In this document: positions 21,763 through 33,499 of the stretch, piece after piece
Position numbering within the stretch: the stretch's first letter is position 1
Layout: the number at the start of each line of letters is the position of its first letter
Source of the DNA: Favolaschia claudopus
Taxonomy: Eukaryota > Basidiomycota > Agaricomycetes > Agaricales > Mycenaceae
Direction of reading: 5' to 3'
DNA: 64,000 bases
Assembly (NCBI GenBank): GCA_037176885.1
Contig: JAWWNJ010000030.1
Location: forward strand, 1,736,001 to 1,800,000
Position numbers and translations under genes: made by a program
Notes under the pieces: model-generated
What the model saw: the letters and a program-made list of their open reading frames with translations, nothing else
The model's database searches: none
Told to the model about the DNA's origin: nothing

Positions 21763-23660
21763 GTTTCACCACGCTTTCGCCGTAGTTGTACCTTAAGTAG
21801 CAAGCTTCGCTCCGGTGGGGCTTCGGAGTAACTTAGGTGGCGGGGAACGTCGTCAGCAGGGTAACTTACTTCGGTATGAACTGTAGCGCACAAACGAAGT
21901 ATTAGTGGGTCACGTGACCCATATCCGAATCGAAATATTTCTGGGCGATTGTCCCAAAAAGGATCATGCGCTGACTAAGCATGATTAACCGTTCTTTAAC
22001 GAGATGGTCTCTCGGCAGTGCAGCATCTCCTTCTCGTAAGTTTAATTTTGTCGTGTTCTCTTGAGGTAGCTGGTTGCGTTCGCTCATTGGTTGACTTTCG
22101 TTCATTTCACATCACTGCGGCCTGCGGAGTGGATATTTGCTTTCGTGCTCTAAGCTCGACAAATTAGGAATTCATTTCCGTTTATCAGCTCAACAGCTTT
22201 TGCAGCTATGGACTACGCCGCAGGCAAGCAAAAACAAGAGCTGAGGGTTTGTTTCTCAATTTGCTTCCTGCCGTCTCCCACCATCGATCTCCTTCAGCAG
22301 CCGCCAACCCGAACGCTCGTGCCTTCCTTTTCAAAGCTTCAAGTCTTCAACGCTGCTGGCAGTCTGCTGCGTTGGATTCTACTAACAACTCTATCGATTA
22401 CGCACTGCTTGGTTGTCGCTCAGTGTCGCTGCGATCTCCAAGAATATCGCTACAGATCTGATGAACCATTGTCAAGTTTCTTTCCATTACTCGTCGAACG
22501 GTCACTTTGTGGCTTCAATATTACCCATCTTTGTCATTCAACATTGCTCTACAGCTGTTCATACTCAACGCAATCGAATTGCACTCGAATCAAGCCTTGC
22601 CACTGCCTGCCCTCAACCCCAACAATCTTTTTTTGTTACATTTTTTCAACATGGATGGTCTGAGAATGCTGGCAAGCCTAATCAATCAACTCATTGAATA
22701 TTTTCTGCCGTCCCGTCCCAGTTGATCAAATTCAAGGCACTTCATCAGAGCTCGAATGACCGCCGCCTCAATATGGTTCCGAAGATTTACAATGTTTGGG
22801 CCAACTAGGTCCTTGATGAGAACAACAAGCAACACAGTAGGTATTTGGATACAGAGATACTGGGAGACTTCTGACTCTTCATCACTAGATCCTTGAGCTG
22901 AATCAAAGCTGTCGTGGCTTCTGAGGTACGTCGCTGAAAAAGAAAAATCGATTGGCAGCTCGCTTTCCCGGTTCAGATTCCGGTAGTGCATTCCGAGTCC
23001 ATCGGAGCGAAGTGCAGCTCGTTGTAAGGGCAACCTTTAGGACCCGAGATGTCTCGAGGGTCTAGCGAGGGAGAATCCAAAGTTAATTAAGAAGCTACTA
23101 AGAATACATCACACCGCACCTAGCGAGGGAGAATCCAAAGAGAAGAAAGGCTGAGGATTCCCACGCTAGGTGCAGTAAACATATAGTAACTAGTTCCCAC
23201 AAGCTCGGAGCAATCGGCAATGATCCCGGGCCAAGTCACATGCCTTACTCCACGATGACATAGGGCTTTGGGGATTTGACGGGAAAGTGGGAAATCTGCA
23301 GGAGGCCTGCGTCATAGGTGGCTGTGTAGTGCCAAAAGAGGGAGTTCCCCTGACACTCGTGCACTCTGTATTCTTCCACTAGTGTTGTTATCGATATTGA
23401 CTTCAAACTAACATACAGAGAGCAGCGGGACGTAGAACTCAAGCGAGTCCGCCATTTATGTTCAATGTCCATGCCCCGCGGGTGCCGGAGCGAAGCGGAG
23501 GCGTATCTTGTCCGTCTTAATTTCATGTCGATGTCTGATCGATGCCTCTACTTTCTCTTCTACTCGCTCGCTCGCCGCAAAATAAGGTGTCTCTGGTGTT
23601 GGTGTTGTTAAACATTATACAAGGTGGATATATGAAATGTAAGGTATAACTAATGTGAAA
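21763..23660. other. No recognisable gene
   Basis: Open frames here overlap on both strands and show no domains. CTAGCGAGGGAGAATCCAAAG occurs twice as a direct repeat near 23,061 and 23,122, and GCACCTAGCG is inverted as CGCTAGGTGC near 23,163. Nothing else stands out. Confidence 0.4.
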
Positions 23661-23677
23661 TAAATTGATTATGCATA

Positions 23678-24290
23678 CTAGTAGTATTCTTCCTCCGAAT
23701 CATATCCACTGTCCTCCGACTCTGTGTCTCCCAGATCTTGAGCTGTAATCAGTTCTTCCGGCTCCTGGTCTTCGTCTGGCATCTCTGGTGTCTCCGGGTT
23801 AACTCCGCGCTGGATCCGAAAGTCTCTGGGCAGCCCTGCTTCAAGATAGCGCCGGCGTTCCACGGCTTCTCTCCACAATTTAACTGTGTTCTCGCGATTT
23901 CCTCGAGCGCCCTTCTTCGGAACGAGAGTTTTCTTTGGGTCGAGATCTTGAGGACCGTAGCGCGCGTGCCAATCCAGCTGGGCATCGATGAGTGGCACCG
24001 ATAAGTAACCCGGTGCTCGCAAAGGCAAATTTGCGGAATAGACCTCGGTAATGGTTAGGATGGCAATGACTCTGTCGATAGCGTCAGAGGCAGCCTTTGT
24101 CTTTTCGCCACGACGTCTAGTCTTCTCGATCTGTGCTTCGGCTTTCTCCTTCCTGTGCTGAGCCAACGAGATCTTCTGCTGCCGATTGCCGCCAGATTCA
24201 TCTTGTTCTCGAGTTGCTTGAGGTGATCTGATGTTCTGTTGAACTTGTACTCCGTCAACGCCCCTTGGCCTCCCCCACCTCTGACATATG
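23678..24290 (-). pseudogene. C-terminal fragment of the repeated 1001-aa family
   Basis: An open frame reads QQKISLAQHRKEKAEAQIEK, then VPLIDAQLDWHARYGPQDL, ending in an acidic tail (DTESEDSGYDSEEEYY). The basic coiled-coil part, the LDxQLDWHR-like motif and the acidic end match the C-terminal layout I know from the family represented at 26.4-29.6 kb. The preceding domains are absent, so this is a 5'-truncated copy. Confidence 0.5.
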
Positions 24291-24299
24291 ACGTAACAA

Positions 24300-26400
24300 A
24301 TTTCCTTTTTTGGTCAACTGATCCGAAAGTGATTTTGGCGATGAATGGCGAACGACCTACTTATACCTATTTTATAGAAAAGGCTTTTTGGATGTAGTAT
24401 GTATCATAAGTGCTTTAGCTAGTTCTGTATGAAGGTGGCTTTTCTTAAGGAATTTTCTCTCAATAAAGAAACTTGAATTTGAATATATTTAATCAGTTGT
24501 AGGCATGGAGAATTTGTGGACATCTTGAGTTGCTGGGGGGAACAATGTTCCCCCCAGCCCCCCCTCCTTTGGTCTGCCGGCACATTAGAGGAGAGATAGA
24601 TTTTTTTTTGGCTTTTGTATCGTTGATTTCAATGTTTAATACAATATTGATGGAAAATCTAGCGCGGAGGAGACCCCCGCGGACCCCCCTTTAACGCTCG
24701 CCGCTTGGCCCACTGCGTGGTGCTAGCGCTCGCCGCTAGGGCCCACTGCGTGGAGCTTATACATATTTTTCGCGCGGTGGAGCGGTGATGAAAAAAAGAC
24801 GGGTACAAGCAAAACGAAAACGTCAACGCGGGCTTCGAACTCCAGACCTCATCGCAAGCAATCATGGCGACGAGATTGGCAACACAAAACCACTCTACTA
24901 TAGTGAGGACACCAGGTGCAAAACTGATGGCAATACATCACGTCCTTTCTCGTCCCAAAGAGGAAATGATTTCCTAAATAGGCAACGTCAGAGGTGGGGG
25001 AGGCGTAGGCCAGCTTACTCCGTATTGACAAGTAACCGTTAATCCGACGATTGCCGACCACGTGATATTTCTCCAAGACTTCGAGTTTGAAAAATACGTC
25101 GGGATATTCCTTAAACCTACACAAGTTGTTGTGGGCAACCTCTCTTCCTGAGGCTCTTCAGAGCCAGCACAATTTTGGCAATAGCTTGAAATTCACCTGT
25201 GTCTTTCAACTTCTGCTCATTGTTCAACGGAAATCTTAGCAACTGCGGTTCCAGACCACTTTCGGCTACCTCTAGCTTGCACATGTGATCTATTCAAATG
25301 TTTTTGCACACTTGCTTTGTCTAGTAAGGTGGTAAACAACAAGTCTACAATCTGGAAAACTCTTCGGCCCCTTACTTGACCAAACATGGGGGATTACGGA
25401 AGCCATGGAGGCCTACTTGTACTATTCCAACCGGTTGTTCACTGGGTGTTACGAGGACTCCTGATAATCCCTTTGGAGGCTAGGTTATGGAAACCCGGAG
25501 CACCACGCTGATGGTGATGTGATCCCATCATATATTGTGTGATCTCCGCCTGCGGCATATCACTATGACTTGTATATACCCGGAACACCCCCCTCAACCA
25601 ACTTCGGCGCAACTTTGTTGAGGGTGTTATGGGTTTAGTACGCTTACTTTTGCGGCAAGGCTACAGTTGATTTCGACCTTTTAATCTGTCATCAATTTTC
25701 CAGATAGGTAGCCGAGTGGCTGTACGAGGTCACCTTGCAGACAAACCCAGCGCCGATTTGCCATGAGGATCATATGGCCCCGCTTATTGGGATAAGTATG
25801 TTCCTACTGTAGTCATAAACAATATTTGTTACCTCAAACACTCTTAATACCCATCGGGATGCAAAGCAATTGATGACGGGCATCGCCCTTGCCGAAAACG
25901 GCAGCTTTGTATTTGTTTGGTTCGCAGAGGTGCTTGGTTCCAACTTTGTAAAGGTTTCAGCGCCTGAAAAACAGACTGTTTCTCTTAGTATCACTGAGAA
26001 AATATCTTCGTAAGAGGCATAAAAATAAAAGTTATCCCTTTTGGTACACCCTCCCTAAAATTCCATGTCAAACCTGCTGCATTTTTCAACCCTACACCAC
26101 TTCAAGAGAAATGCAAAGGAATTTTATAAATCCAAGGGATAACCTCTGAGGATGCTCATTACAGAAGTATTTTTCTCCGCAAAGTTGAAAGGTTACCGTG
26201 TGTTTTGAATAAACGATGGATTTTATACTGGCAACCCTTGAAACGCGTGAGGTCACAGATGTCACACTTGTGATCTTTCTGTGCGACGCGTCTCTCCTCA
26301 TCGGCTGCACTCTCATACTGCGCTCTGTCAACGTTTCCTGCTTCGCTGCTCTTGCTTTGATGTTCCTGCACAATGCCCCCACCCTCCAGACGTCAAAAGG
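24300..26400. other. Non-coding stretch with small repeats
   Basis: Contents seen: a palindrome GCTGGGGGGAAC-AAT-GTTCCCCCCAGC at 24,532-24,558 and a two-unit direct repeat CGCTCGCCGCT...CCCACTGCGTGG at 24,694-24,763. CCTCCCCCACCTCTGAC is found inverted between about 24,275 and 24,990. There is also a tRNA-like A-box/B-box pair on the minus strand at about 24,830-24,910. ACGCGT at 26,242 and 26,286 lies upstream of the next gene. Confidence 0.45.
25486..25548 (-). repeat. 63-bp repeat, inverted copy at 37,289
   Basis: This 63-bp stretch is identical to the reverse complement of 37,289-37,351 as read by eye, including ATCACACAATATATGATGGG. The neighbouring sequence is only weakly similar. Confidence 0.75.
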
Positions 26401-26418
26401 CGGCTAAACAATGTATCA

Positions 26419-29400
26419 ATGACCGCACTGATCCTCACCCCCTCTCACCCCGCCCCGTCCGCCGAAGACGTGGAAAACGTTGACCCGATTCAGGATGCCG
26501 TTCCCATGGAAGATACTACAAATCGGCCGAAGAAGAAGGCGAATCTGCGGACGCAGCTGGCCGAAAAGGATGCACAAATCCATCATTTAGAAGCGACGAT
26601 CTCCCAGCTCTCGGCTGATCTGCAACAGCTCCGTTCTGACTTCCACCACCTTGCCAATGAAAATACTGTTCTCCGAACCAAAACAGATGCCCTTTCTGCT
26701 ACCAACCGCTCTCTGACGTCTCTCAAGCGTAAAGCAGATACTAGTTGTCGGGAGGAACTAACCCGGCGCCGGAAACGAGTGAAGCGCCTCGAAAACACTC
26801 TTAGCACGACTACAAAAACTCACGCGTCTTCGCTAAACAACCTACAAATCACCCTCGACTTGAATACCTCTCGCATCTCTTCTCTCGAAATCGCTCTCGC
26901 TGCTGCTCATAAAGATCTCGGCTCTCGTGATGCTCTCGTTACTTCGCTACGCTCAACAATTCAGGAGAAACAAATGACTTTAACCTCCACCCGTAACCGA
27001 CTCTATGCCGCTCAAAAGCAGGCTTCTCGTGCTCAATCCTCACTCGAAGACATTAACGGAGAATACAAGAAGCTGCTGAACTGGGATCCGATGGACGGCG
27101 CGGAATATTCGGCAGAGGCGCGCAAGCTGATGCGCGACTTGACTCTAGCTGGATGTGCAGCCGGAAAGGTGGAGGTTGCTGTGCGGGCTTGTGCGGAGGC
27201 CTTTGGAATAACGATTCGTCGGAGCCGGCTGATGAGCCGCCGTACCGTTGGGAGAGCAATTGACGAAGGTGGAAAGTACGGAGAGCTTCAATTGGCTGAA
27301 GAGATTCTTAACGCACCAGGTACGAATCATGACATTCATCGATGCTTGTATTACTCAATTGTTTACAGGTTTTGTTGAAAGCTCAGACGGCACTTCATTC
27401 CGTGGAGTCAACGTTGAAAGTCGGCACATCACTCTCGCTGTTCCATCATACGCTCCTGGTGTAGACGACAACGACAAATCGACCTGGACTCACCATACTC
27501 GATTTTGGGAAGTCGCCCCCGCTCTCGATCACACCTCCAAACGGCAATTTGAAGGCACTCTCGAGGCGGCTTCCACAATGGGTGCAACTTACTCCAATAG
27601 TCCACTCGCAGCCCAGGCGGGACGGCTGATGGATTCCGACGAGTATTTCCGAAAGAAATTAGGCGAAGGAAGGGATCATGCGGCAGATGGGAAGAAGGCT
27701 TTTAGCTACTCGGATGAACACAAGACCAGCATCATCATACGGGACCTTGGGCAAAGCGCCATGGACGACGAGGATCTACTCACAGGCGACATTCTCACCA
27801 TGTCGCGCTTGACGGATGATGATTTACAAGAGGTCGGAAAAATCTCTGCCGAAGAATTGGCGTCCTTGTGAGTGGTCTTTCACTGCTCCCTCCTTTCCAT
27901 TCTTCTTCAGTTGGGAATAGACCAAGCGCCAAGCGAAGCGAGCTCATTGGGAAGGCTCTAGAAATCAATCTTGGGAAGGAGCGGTTTGATTTGTTGCCTG
28001 CCGACCAGCGCAAGAACCTCATCACCCATTTCTTTGGTGGCTGTTGCATGCACAAGGACGCCAATGTCCTCAAAATCGCCTATGCAGCGGTCCAGCGCTT
28101 GTATGAAACCCACAACCTTCCCTCTCCCGTCATTCTTGCTAATCGCGCCAACTCCGCAACAATCGCCCTCGCTTCAGCCGGCAGTGCAGCTGCCCAGAAT
28201 GCCGTCGAGGACAGCTCAGCCGGTGCTATCAAGCTCTTGCAGCTGATGGGTGCCTTGTTTCGTCACAAGGATCGTGTCCGAGGCTACCAGGACCGTTCTG
28301 CTCTCTTTGTTCGGCAACAGAAACTCGAAATGTTCAATATCAAACGATCTCCAAAATTTCCGGATATCTCGAACACACGATACGGATGCTACACCCATGG
28401 TGCCGTAGAGGTGGTGTGTTTTCACAGCATTTACTATGAGCTCATCACTAATGCAATTGACGCCAAAACAAAATCCGGCACGGCCAATCACGTTGAAAAG
28501 AATATATTGAAGGGTCTTGACTGTAAGGCAACGATGACGGAGCTCGTCGCTTTGGCTTTATACGGTGTCTCTGTCTCTTGGCCATATATGGCACAAGTTC
28601 GCGGTCACCATGGAACGATCGTCAATCTACTCTCGCTTACCCCGCTTCATCGCAAGCTGCCGACATTCTGCTCTCACATTGCCGCAAACCCTCTTATATT
28701 CTTCGACTCGTCAACACCCTCGGATCAACTGACTATCGACGGCAAACCTTTTATGAACGACCGCCTCTTGGACGCCATTTCTATCATCCGCGGCGATCTT
28801 CCCAACCTTGCCCTTGTTATCTCTACTCTCTTCTCCGGCTCTGACGGCGGCTGGGTTCACTTCACACCGGAATTTCACGTTGGTGGAACAATCGACCAGC
28901 TCACTCCAGAGCAACGCCAAAATCTTGTTGTACCTGCCACCAATGATCCCAACGAGGGCGCACTCGGCTCGTATACCACCAACATGGGATATCGGCCAAA
29001 CAGCACTCCTCGCTCCTTCACTAGTCGCACTCGCATCGCCCGGAACAATACTGAGGCGTTCATCAAGAAACATTATGACGCTTCTATCCAGAAATACGTG
29101 ATGAGAGAGGTCAGGAAGGATGGTGCGAGTGGTGCTGCCGCCAAATTTTGTAAAGCTTTGACTGCACTTCAGCGGGAGAAGGCGGAGGAGGGGAGGAAGC
29201 GACAACAAAAGTCGGCAGCAAAGAAGACAGCAAAGGCGGCGTACCTGGCAGCGACAGCCCTCGAGCTCGACATTCGCAAAATCAATGTGATGATTTCAGC
29301 ACAACTTAAAGACCAATTGGCGGTGTACCGGGACCGATTAACAGACGCTGTTCTTGTCAAAATACCTTGGAAGGATATGTCGACTGTTGCAGTTCGACGT

Positions 29401-29569
29401 AAATTGGTTTTGGAAGCCCGAGAACGCGAACTTTCGAGGCGGTTTGTACTTTAACCTTCCTCATACAATGTTTTCTGATGCGCTTCAGTGCTCTGGCCCC
29501 CACTGCCGAGTCAGACGACTCGGATTTGGTGCCAATGAGGATGCTGAGTGGGAGGATGTTGTCGAGTAA
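26419..29569 (+). CDS. Uncharacterised repeated basidiomycete family, about 1001 aa
   Basis: Exons 26,419-27,319, 27,369-27,867, 27,921-29,445 and 29,489-29,569 join in frame. The N-terminal 220 residues are a strong coiled coil (QLAEKDAQIHHLEATISQLS onward). The centre has ESRHITLAVPSYAPG and LDHTSKRQFEGTL. Next come GGCCMHKDANVLKIAY, AGAIKLLQLMGALFRHKD with SNTRYGCYTHGAVEVV, and HVEKNILKGL. The run continues with NDPNEGALGSYTTNMGYRPN and ARNNTEAFIKKHYD, then a Lys/Ala-rich helix. I know this order as a very abundant, functionally unassigned Agaricomycete family. The HK-D-N and ND-NEG-LGS blocks are reminiscent of transposase cores, which is inference. An alternative start at 26,370 (MPPPSRRQKAAKQCINDR) resembles the family's usual N-terminus but runs into a frame break. 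The last donor is ambiguous (29,442 or 29,446). Other copies: 23.7-24.3 kb and 38.5-40.5 kb. Confidence 0.75.
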
Positions 29570-29772
29570 TTTATTTTATGATGGTGAAACAATTATTTTT
29601 ACGGTTAAGCCAAGTAAATCGATGTATTTGAACCAACTTTTACAGCGAGAATGAGTTCAGAATGTTATCGTGGAACCCAGAAATCGAAGGAACATGGAAA
29701 TCAGGTGTGGCAAGGGAGAGCAAACAAGAACAAACATGCCGTTTCGGTCAAGGGCAATGCCCGTCATCAAAG

Positions 29773-30953
29773 AGTACATACAGGATTAGTAGCATAGGCG
29801 TTCACCGAGCGCCTAAAGAGGCGTTGAGCGCCTACTCCTGACCCGAACGCCTATTGCGCGAGCAAACACCTACTTATGCATATGCGAAGGCAAGTTTGTT
29901 CCGAAGTACGAGATTATCGTTGTCGCCAATCAATATTCACGTATATTCCTTTCTTCCTCCCAACCCCCACCTCCGCAGCGCCCTCTCTCTCGCTCATCCA
30001 CTTACCTTCCTCATCGACGCACCCATGCTCAACACGACCAAGGCCGAGTCCAACGACGTCGGGAGCCAAGCAAACAGCTTCCAAGTCGTCTCATCCGCGG
30101 TAAGCTTACCGCTCATTTCTGATTTTCCACTGAAAATTTGACGGACATCAGCGCAGGCGACTCGCAAAGATTCCGCGGCCTCTGTCGATGCCGGAGACGA
30201 CGACGAAGGAAAGGTTTGGGTGCTCAAGAGGAGACGTCAGAAGAAGGGATGATCGGAATTTCCGAGGTGCGCATGCGGCATTTCTTTTTGAAAACAGGGC
30301 TCTCATTCCAAACAACATTAGTCGCACGGAATTATTCTGGATCCTTCAACGCCGCCTCTGACATTCGTTTCTTCGAGGATTGCAGTTTCAAGCATGCACC
30401 GGTGGGTTTCCGGGAGTGGGTTGTTGCTGGATGGAGTCCATCCGTTTCGCAATGTGCGTATCTGTTTTAATTGGCCCTTTTTCTCTGTCCCGCTGAATTT
30501 TGTGCTGCATGTACAGGGATAACTATAGGTCGTGTTATTATCAAATCGTACTTAAATTGAGACGGTTGGGGGCAGTAGTAAAAGTAGTGTAGTAGTTTCT
30601 TGAGTTGGCGCTGTGTAGCAACTGTAGCGTCGCACAATTTTTAAAATACTGTATTCTTACAGTTTCAATCAATATAATAACCTCGAACTTGCACAAAAAA
30701 TTCTCTGCCTCAAAGCACAGACCCTTCGAGTCGCCCGCTACACGGCATTGAGTGGGCATTACTTATTGTGTATTACGTACTGCGCGCCAAGAGGGCGCAC
30801 GGCGGCGGCGGCGCTTTGCAAATGCCGAAGATTGCCGTCGGTAGCCACGCAGTAGGCGCTCGATGAGGGAATAGGCGTTGGATCGACGGAATAGGCGCTC
30901 GGCGCCATCAATAGGCGTTCGCGAGCGCCTATGCTACTAAAGTTGTCGTGCCT
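29773..30953 (+). mobile_element. 1.18-kb MULE-like element, copy 1
   Basis: CGTCATCAAAG flanks the unit at 29,762-29,772 and 30,954-30,964 (11-bp duplication). Imperfect TIRs share TTAGTAGCATAGGCG followed by repeated GAGCGCCTA motifs. The unit is almost identical, in reverse orientation, to 41,171-42,354, which has its own different target duplication. Long TSD and a non-transposase interior suggest a non-autonomous Mutator-like or related element. Confidence 0.85.
30025..30252 (+). CDS. Possible 56-aa spliced ORF in mobile copy 1
   Basis: Exons 30,025-30,099 and 30,157-30,252, joined across a 57-nt GT-AG intron, give MLNTTKAESNDVGSQANSFQ... ending in KVWVLKRRRQKKG. An upstream TA-poor, CT-rich leader is present. 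The C-terminus is basic like a nuclear signal. It may be a captured host-gene fragment. Conservation in the second copy is uninformative because the copies are nearly identical. Confidence 0.35.
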
Positions 30954-31306
30954 CGTCATCAAAGCAATGGGCTTTGGTCGGAAATGTGAAGTAAAACACG
31001 ATCACATGACCGTATCAATTTCCTCTTCTTCTTCGTGTTTCTCTGCATTGGCAGCAGTCTGATATTTGTTTGATATATACACACAGAGCTTGAATCTAGA
31101 CAAACGTTTCTTCGTGTTCTCAGCCAAAAACAGCGAGGTTTAGCTGAGAAATCTAACAAAATTCCTCGAACAAGCCCTCGAGCACAAATTTCTATTCTGT
31201 CAGCTTGAAACGAGACTTTAATGAATCCTAAATTACTATAGCATATAGTCTGATGAATGTAGTACTGGAGAATGCACAGAAAAATCGAACAGAGATTACA
31301 AGTAAA

Positions 31307-33498
31307 CTACCAGTCATCTGCGGTGGTGTCCTGCTCCTGTTCATCATCAGAGAACCAGGCAAAGACTCCTTCGTTTCTATCGTTGTCTATGACTTGAGGC
31401 TCGTCATTGTCCAGCATCTCATCAAGCCGAGCTAATTGTTGTGTGTCTAATGAGATGTCAGTTGCTCCATTGCAAGCGGTATAAAAGAGACCATACCAAG
31501 ACCCTTGCCATTATTCACTCCGCCCATATAGAAACCCCCTTGGTCTCCGATTACGTCGTCGTCGTTAGCAAGAGGTTGCAAGTTGGGCATGAGCTCAATA
31601 TCACTTGCACAGTCTTCACGCGCCAATGTGAGAGCGTGACCCCAGCATTCATTGATTCATCAAGATTCTCTGGTATCCCGCGAACCGCGTCAAGCGCGTG
31701 GAATTTATCAAGAAGAGCGAGGTAAACATCCCAGCAACTCTGGCGCGTTATTTCTGGGCTGTTGATTTCTTCGTACATCCTTGCAATGATTACAGCGAAG
31801 GATGGAGGAACCAGTTGAAAGACCTCATGATCTCGAGGTGCCCATATCTCACGGACACGATCGATGTCAAGGGGTATTCAATCTTAAAATTTTCTATACA
31901 ACGTCGGAAAAGTGATTTAAGACCCTTCTGACCCCTCCCTGGCTACGTAATGCTGATGGAAGCCTGCCTAATACAGTAATTTATTGACAGTTTTCTCACG
32001 ATCCGAGGATACTTTTGCTCGAAAGTGCCTGGTTTGGGAATATTTTGCCGCAAAAAAAAACATAGCAAAATGATCCCTTGGTTTCTTGCGTCTTTCTGGC
32101 AGAAGATTTCCTGCATCTGGCTTGGGTCGGGGAACTCGCCGGACGGTTAGTATTATGTAATATATCTCATTTTTTCCTCTTTTTTTCCTTGACCCTCCCA
32201 AACGTGTTTTTGAAGCATTCTGCAACTTTGTCCAAAAAGTGAAATAAGAGGTCCGGGACCCACCCTCCCTGCCAAGGCGGTGTCTTGGCTTTTGCCGGTG
32301 AACACCCCTTGATCGATGTTCTCTTTTCGGACTTTGATCTTGATTTTTGTAAGTAAGGCATCTGAATTCGAGAACCGGAAGAGAATCAACGAACCTTGAA
32401 GTCTAAGACTCCGTAATCTTCAGGGTGCTCGAACATGTCGTTCGGAACACCAATGGGTAATACTTTGTTCTTATCAGCACGCTTCTTTGTGTTGTTGACC
32501 CTCTCGCGATAGGCGTCGAGCTCTTTCTGTAACCAAGGAATGAATACCCAACGGAATACCAGCCTTCAAAACATGAATAGAGATCTTGGCGCAAAGAAAC
32601 GGGAACATACGCTTCAAGTAATACGTTCGGGTCATACCATCCATTGTTCACACCATGATCAAGAATATCTTCAAAACCAGGAGTAAACCGATGGTGAAGC
32701 TGTCGCCAGGAAATTTCTGGCGGCACATTCTTCTTCTCTCGCATCCAGCGGTGTTGCAAGGTGCCCTCGAGCGTTGGATCTTGCAAATGGCGAAGAAGAG
32801 TATGGCCGTTCGCCACGCCATTGTTTTCCGGTCCCGGGTCACTTTGTGAGATTAGAGGCATCACTGGAATGCAGTGAATCAAAATCAATGATAACAGAGA
32901 AATCGTTTTGATTAAGAGGGACTTTGCTTACCTCCAAGAGCTTCAGCGACATCAAGATAATAGCTCAAAATGAGCCGTGGATTGCTATTAGTCCACCAGA
33001 TGTTCACCCATTTAATTCGACCGATGAACGGGTCAATGCCGGTATGTAGAGCAAGTCCAAACTTATACTTCCATTTATCGTGTTGATCAATGGCCCACAT
33101 GTCGTTGGCTCCTGCGGCCCAGAATCTCTTTCGTCGAAGTCGATTCTTGCGGCGTTCCTTCACCAATTCCGGCTCATAAATTCGGAAGTACTCAGTAACA
33201 GTGTTCCTGTTCAGGGCCGAAATCAATAACCGAAATTCTTTGCAGTGGAAGAAATAACTTGCCGTGCGACGCTCATATTCTCCTCATGGAACAAAAGGGG
33301 ATACTGTTTTCGAAGTCGAATCATCGCTGCTCGTATAGAGGTGGTGTCATGGTTCTGTTTCCGAGAGCGGTAGAGGCCGAGAGACTCTCTAACTTCTCGA
33401 AACCGTGTTATCCTGTGACGAAGAATTTCAGCCAGGACAGAGCCAAGACAGCGAAGACTGTAGATCATTACCCTAGACCACTCGAAGTCTACGCTCAT
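31307..33498 (-). CDS. Integrase-core (DDE) protein, multi-exon
   Basis: Collinear minus-strand exons read: a helical DNA-binding-like N-terminus (EILRHRITRFREVRESLGLY, AAMIRLRKQYP), YFRIYEPELVKERRKNRLRR, and NDMWAIDQHDKWKYKFGLAL. Then come RLILSYYLDVAEALGG, SQSDPGPENNGVANGHTLLR, WMREKKNVPPEISW, FTPGFEDILDHGVNNGWYD and VFRWVFIPWLQKELDAYRER. The end reads DHEVFQLVPPSFAVIIARMY and an acidic tail LARLDEMLDNDEPQVIDND. Asp in AIDQHD, Asp in QSDPG and Glu in PEISW fit the DDE triad. The family is multi-copy in Agaricomycetes and resembles integrase-type cut-and-paste transposases. One intron (about 31,900-32,400) is far longer than the others and may hold an insertion. The N-terminal exon meets the alpha-kinase gene at 33.5 kb, so the true start is uncertain. 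Confidence 0.75.
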
Positions 33499-33499
33499 T

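Noticed and set aside
22208..22663. Open frame of 151 codons
   Set aside because: Composition is non-coding-like, frames overlap in three phases and no domain or intron structure is visible.
22686..23033. Minus-strand 115-codon frame with a hydrophobic segment
   Set aside because: No recognised motif, no supporting neighbours, and start context and ends look arbitrary.
24825..24915. tRNA or SINE head on the minus strand (TATAGTAGAGTGG and GGAGTTCGAAGCC boxes)
   Set aside because: A- and B-box-like motifs and an anticodon-like stem exist, but the acceptor ends do not pair and no copy with a defined tail was found. Kept only as a remark in the region entry.
28711..29208. Minus-strand 165-codon frame
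   Set aside because: Antisense shadow of the third exon of the 1001-aa family gene.
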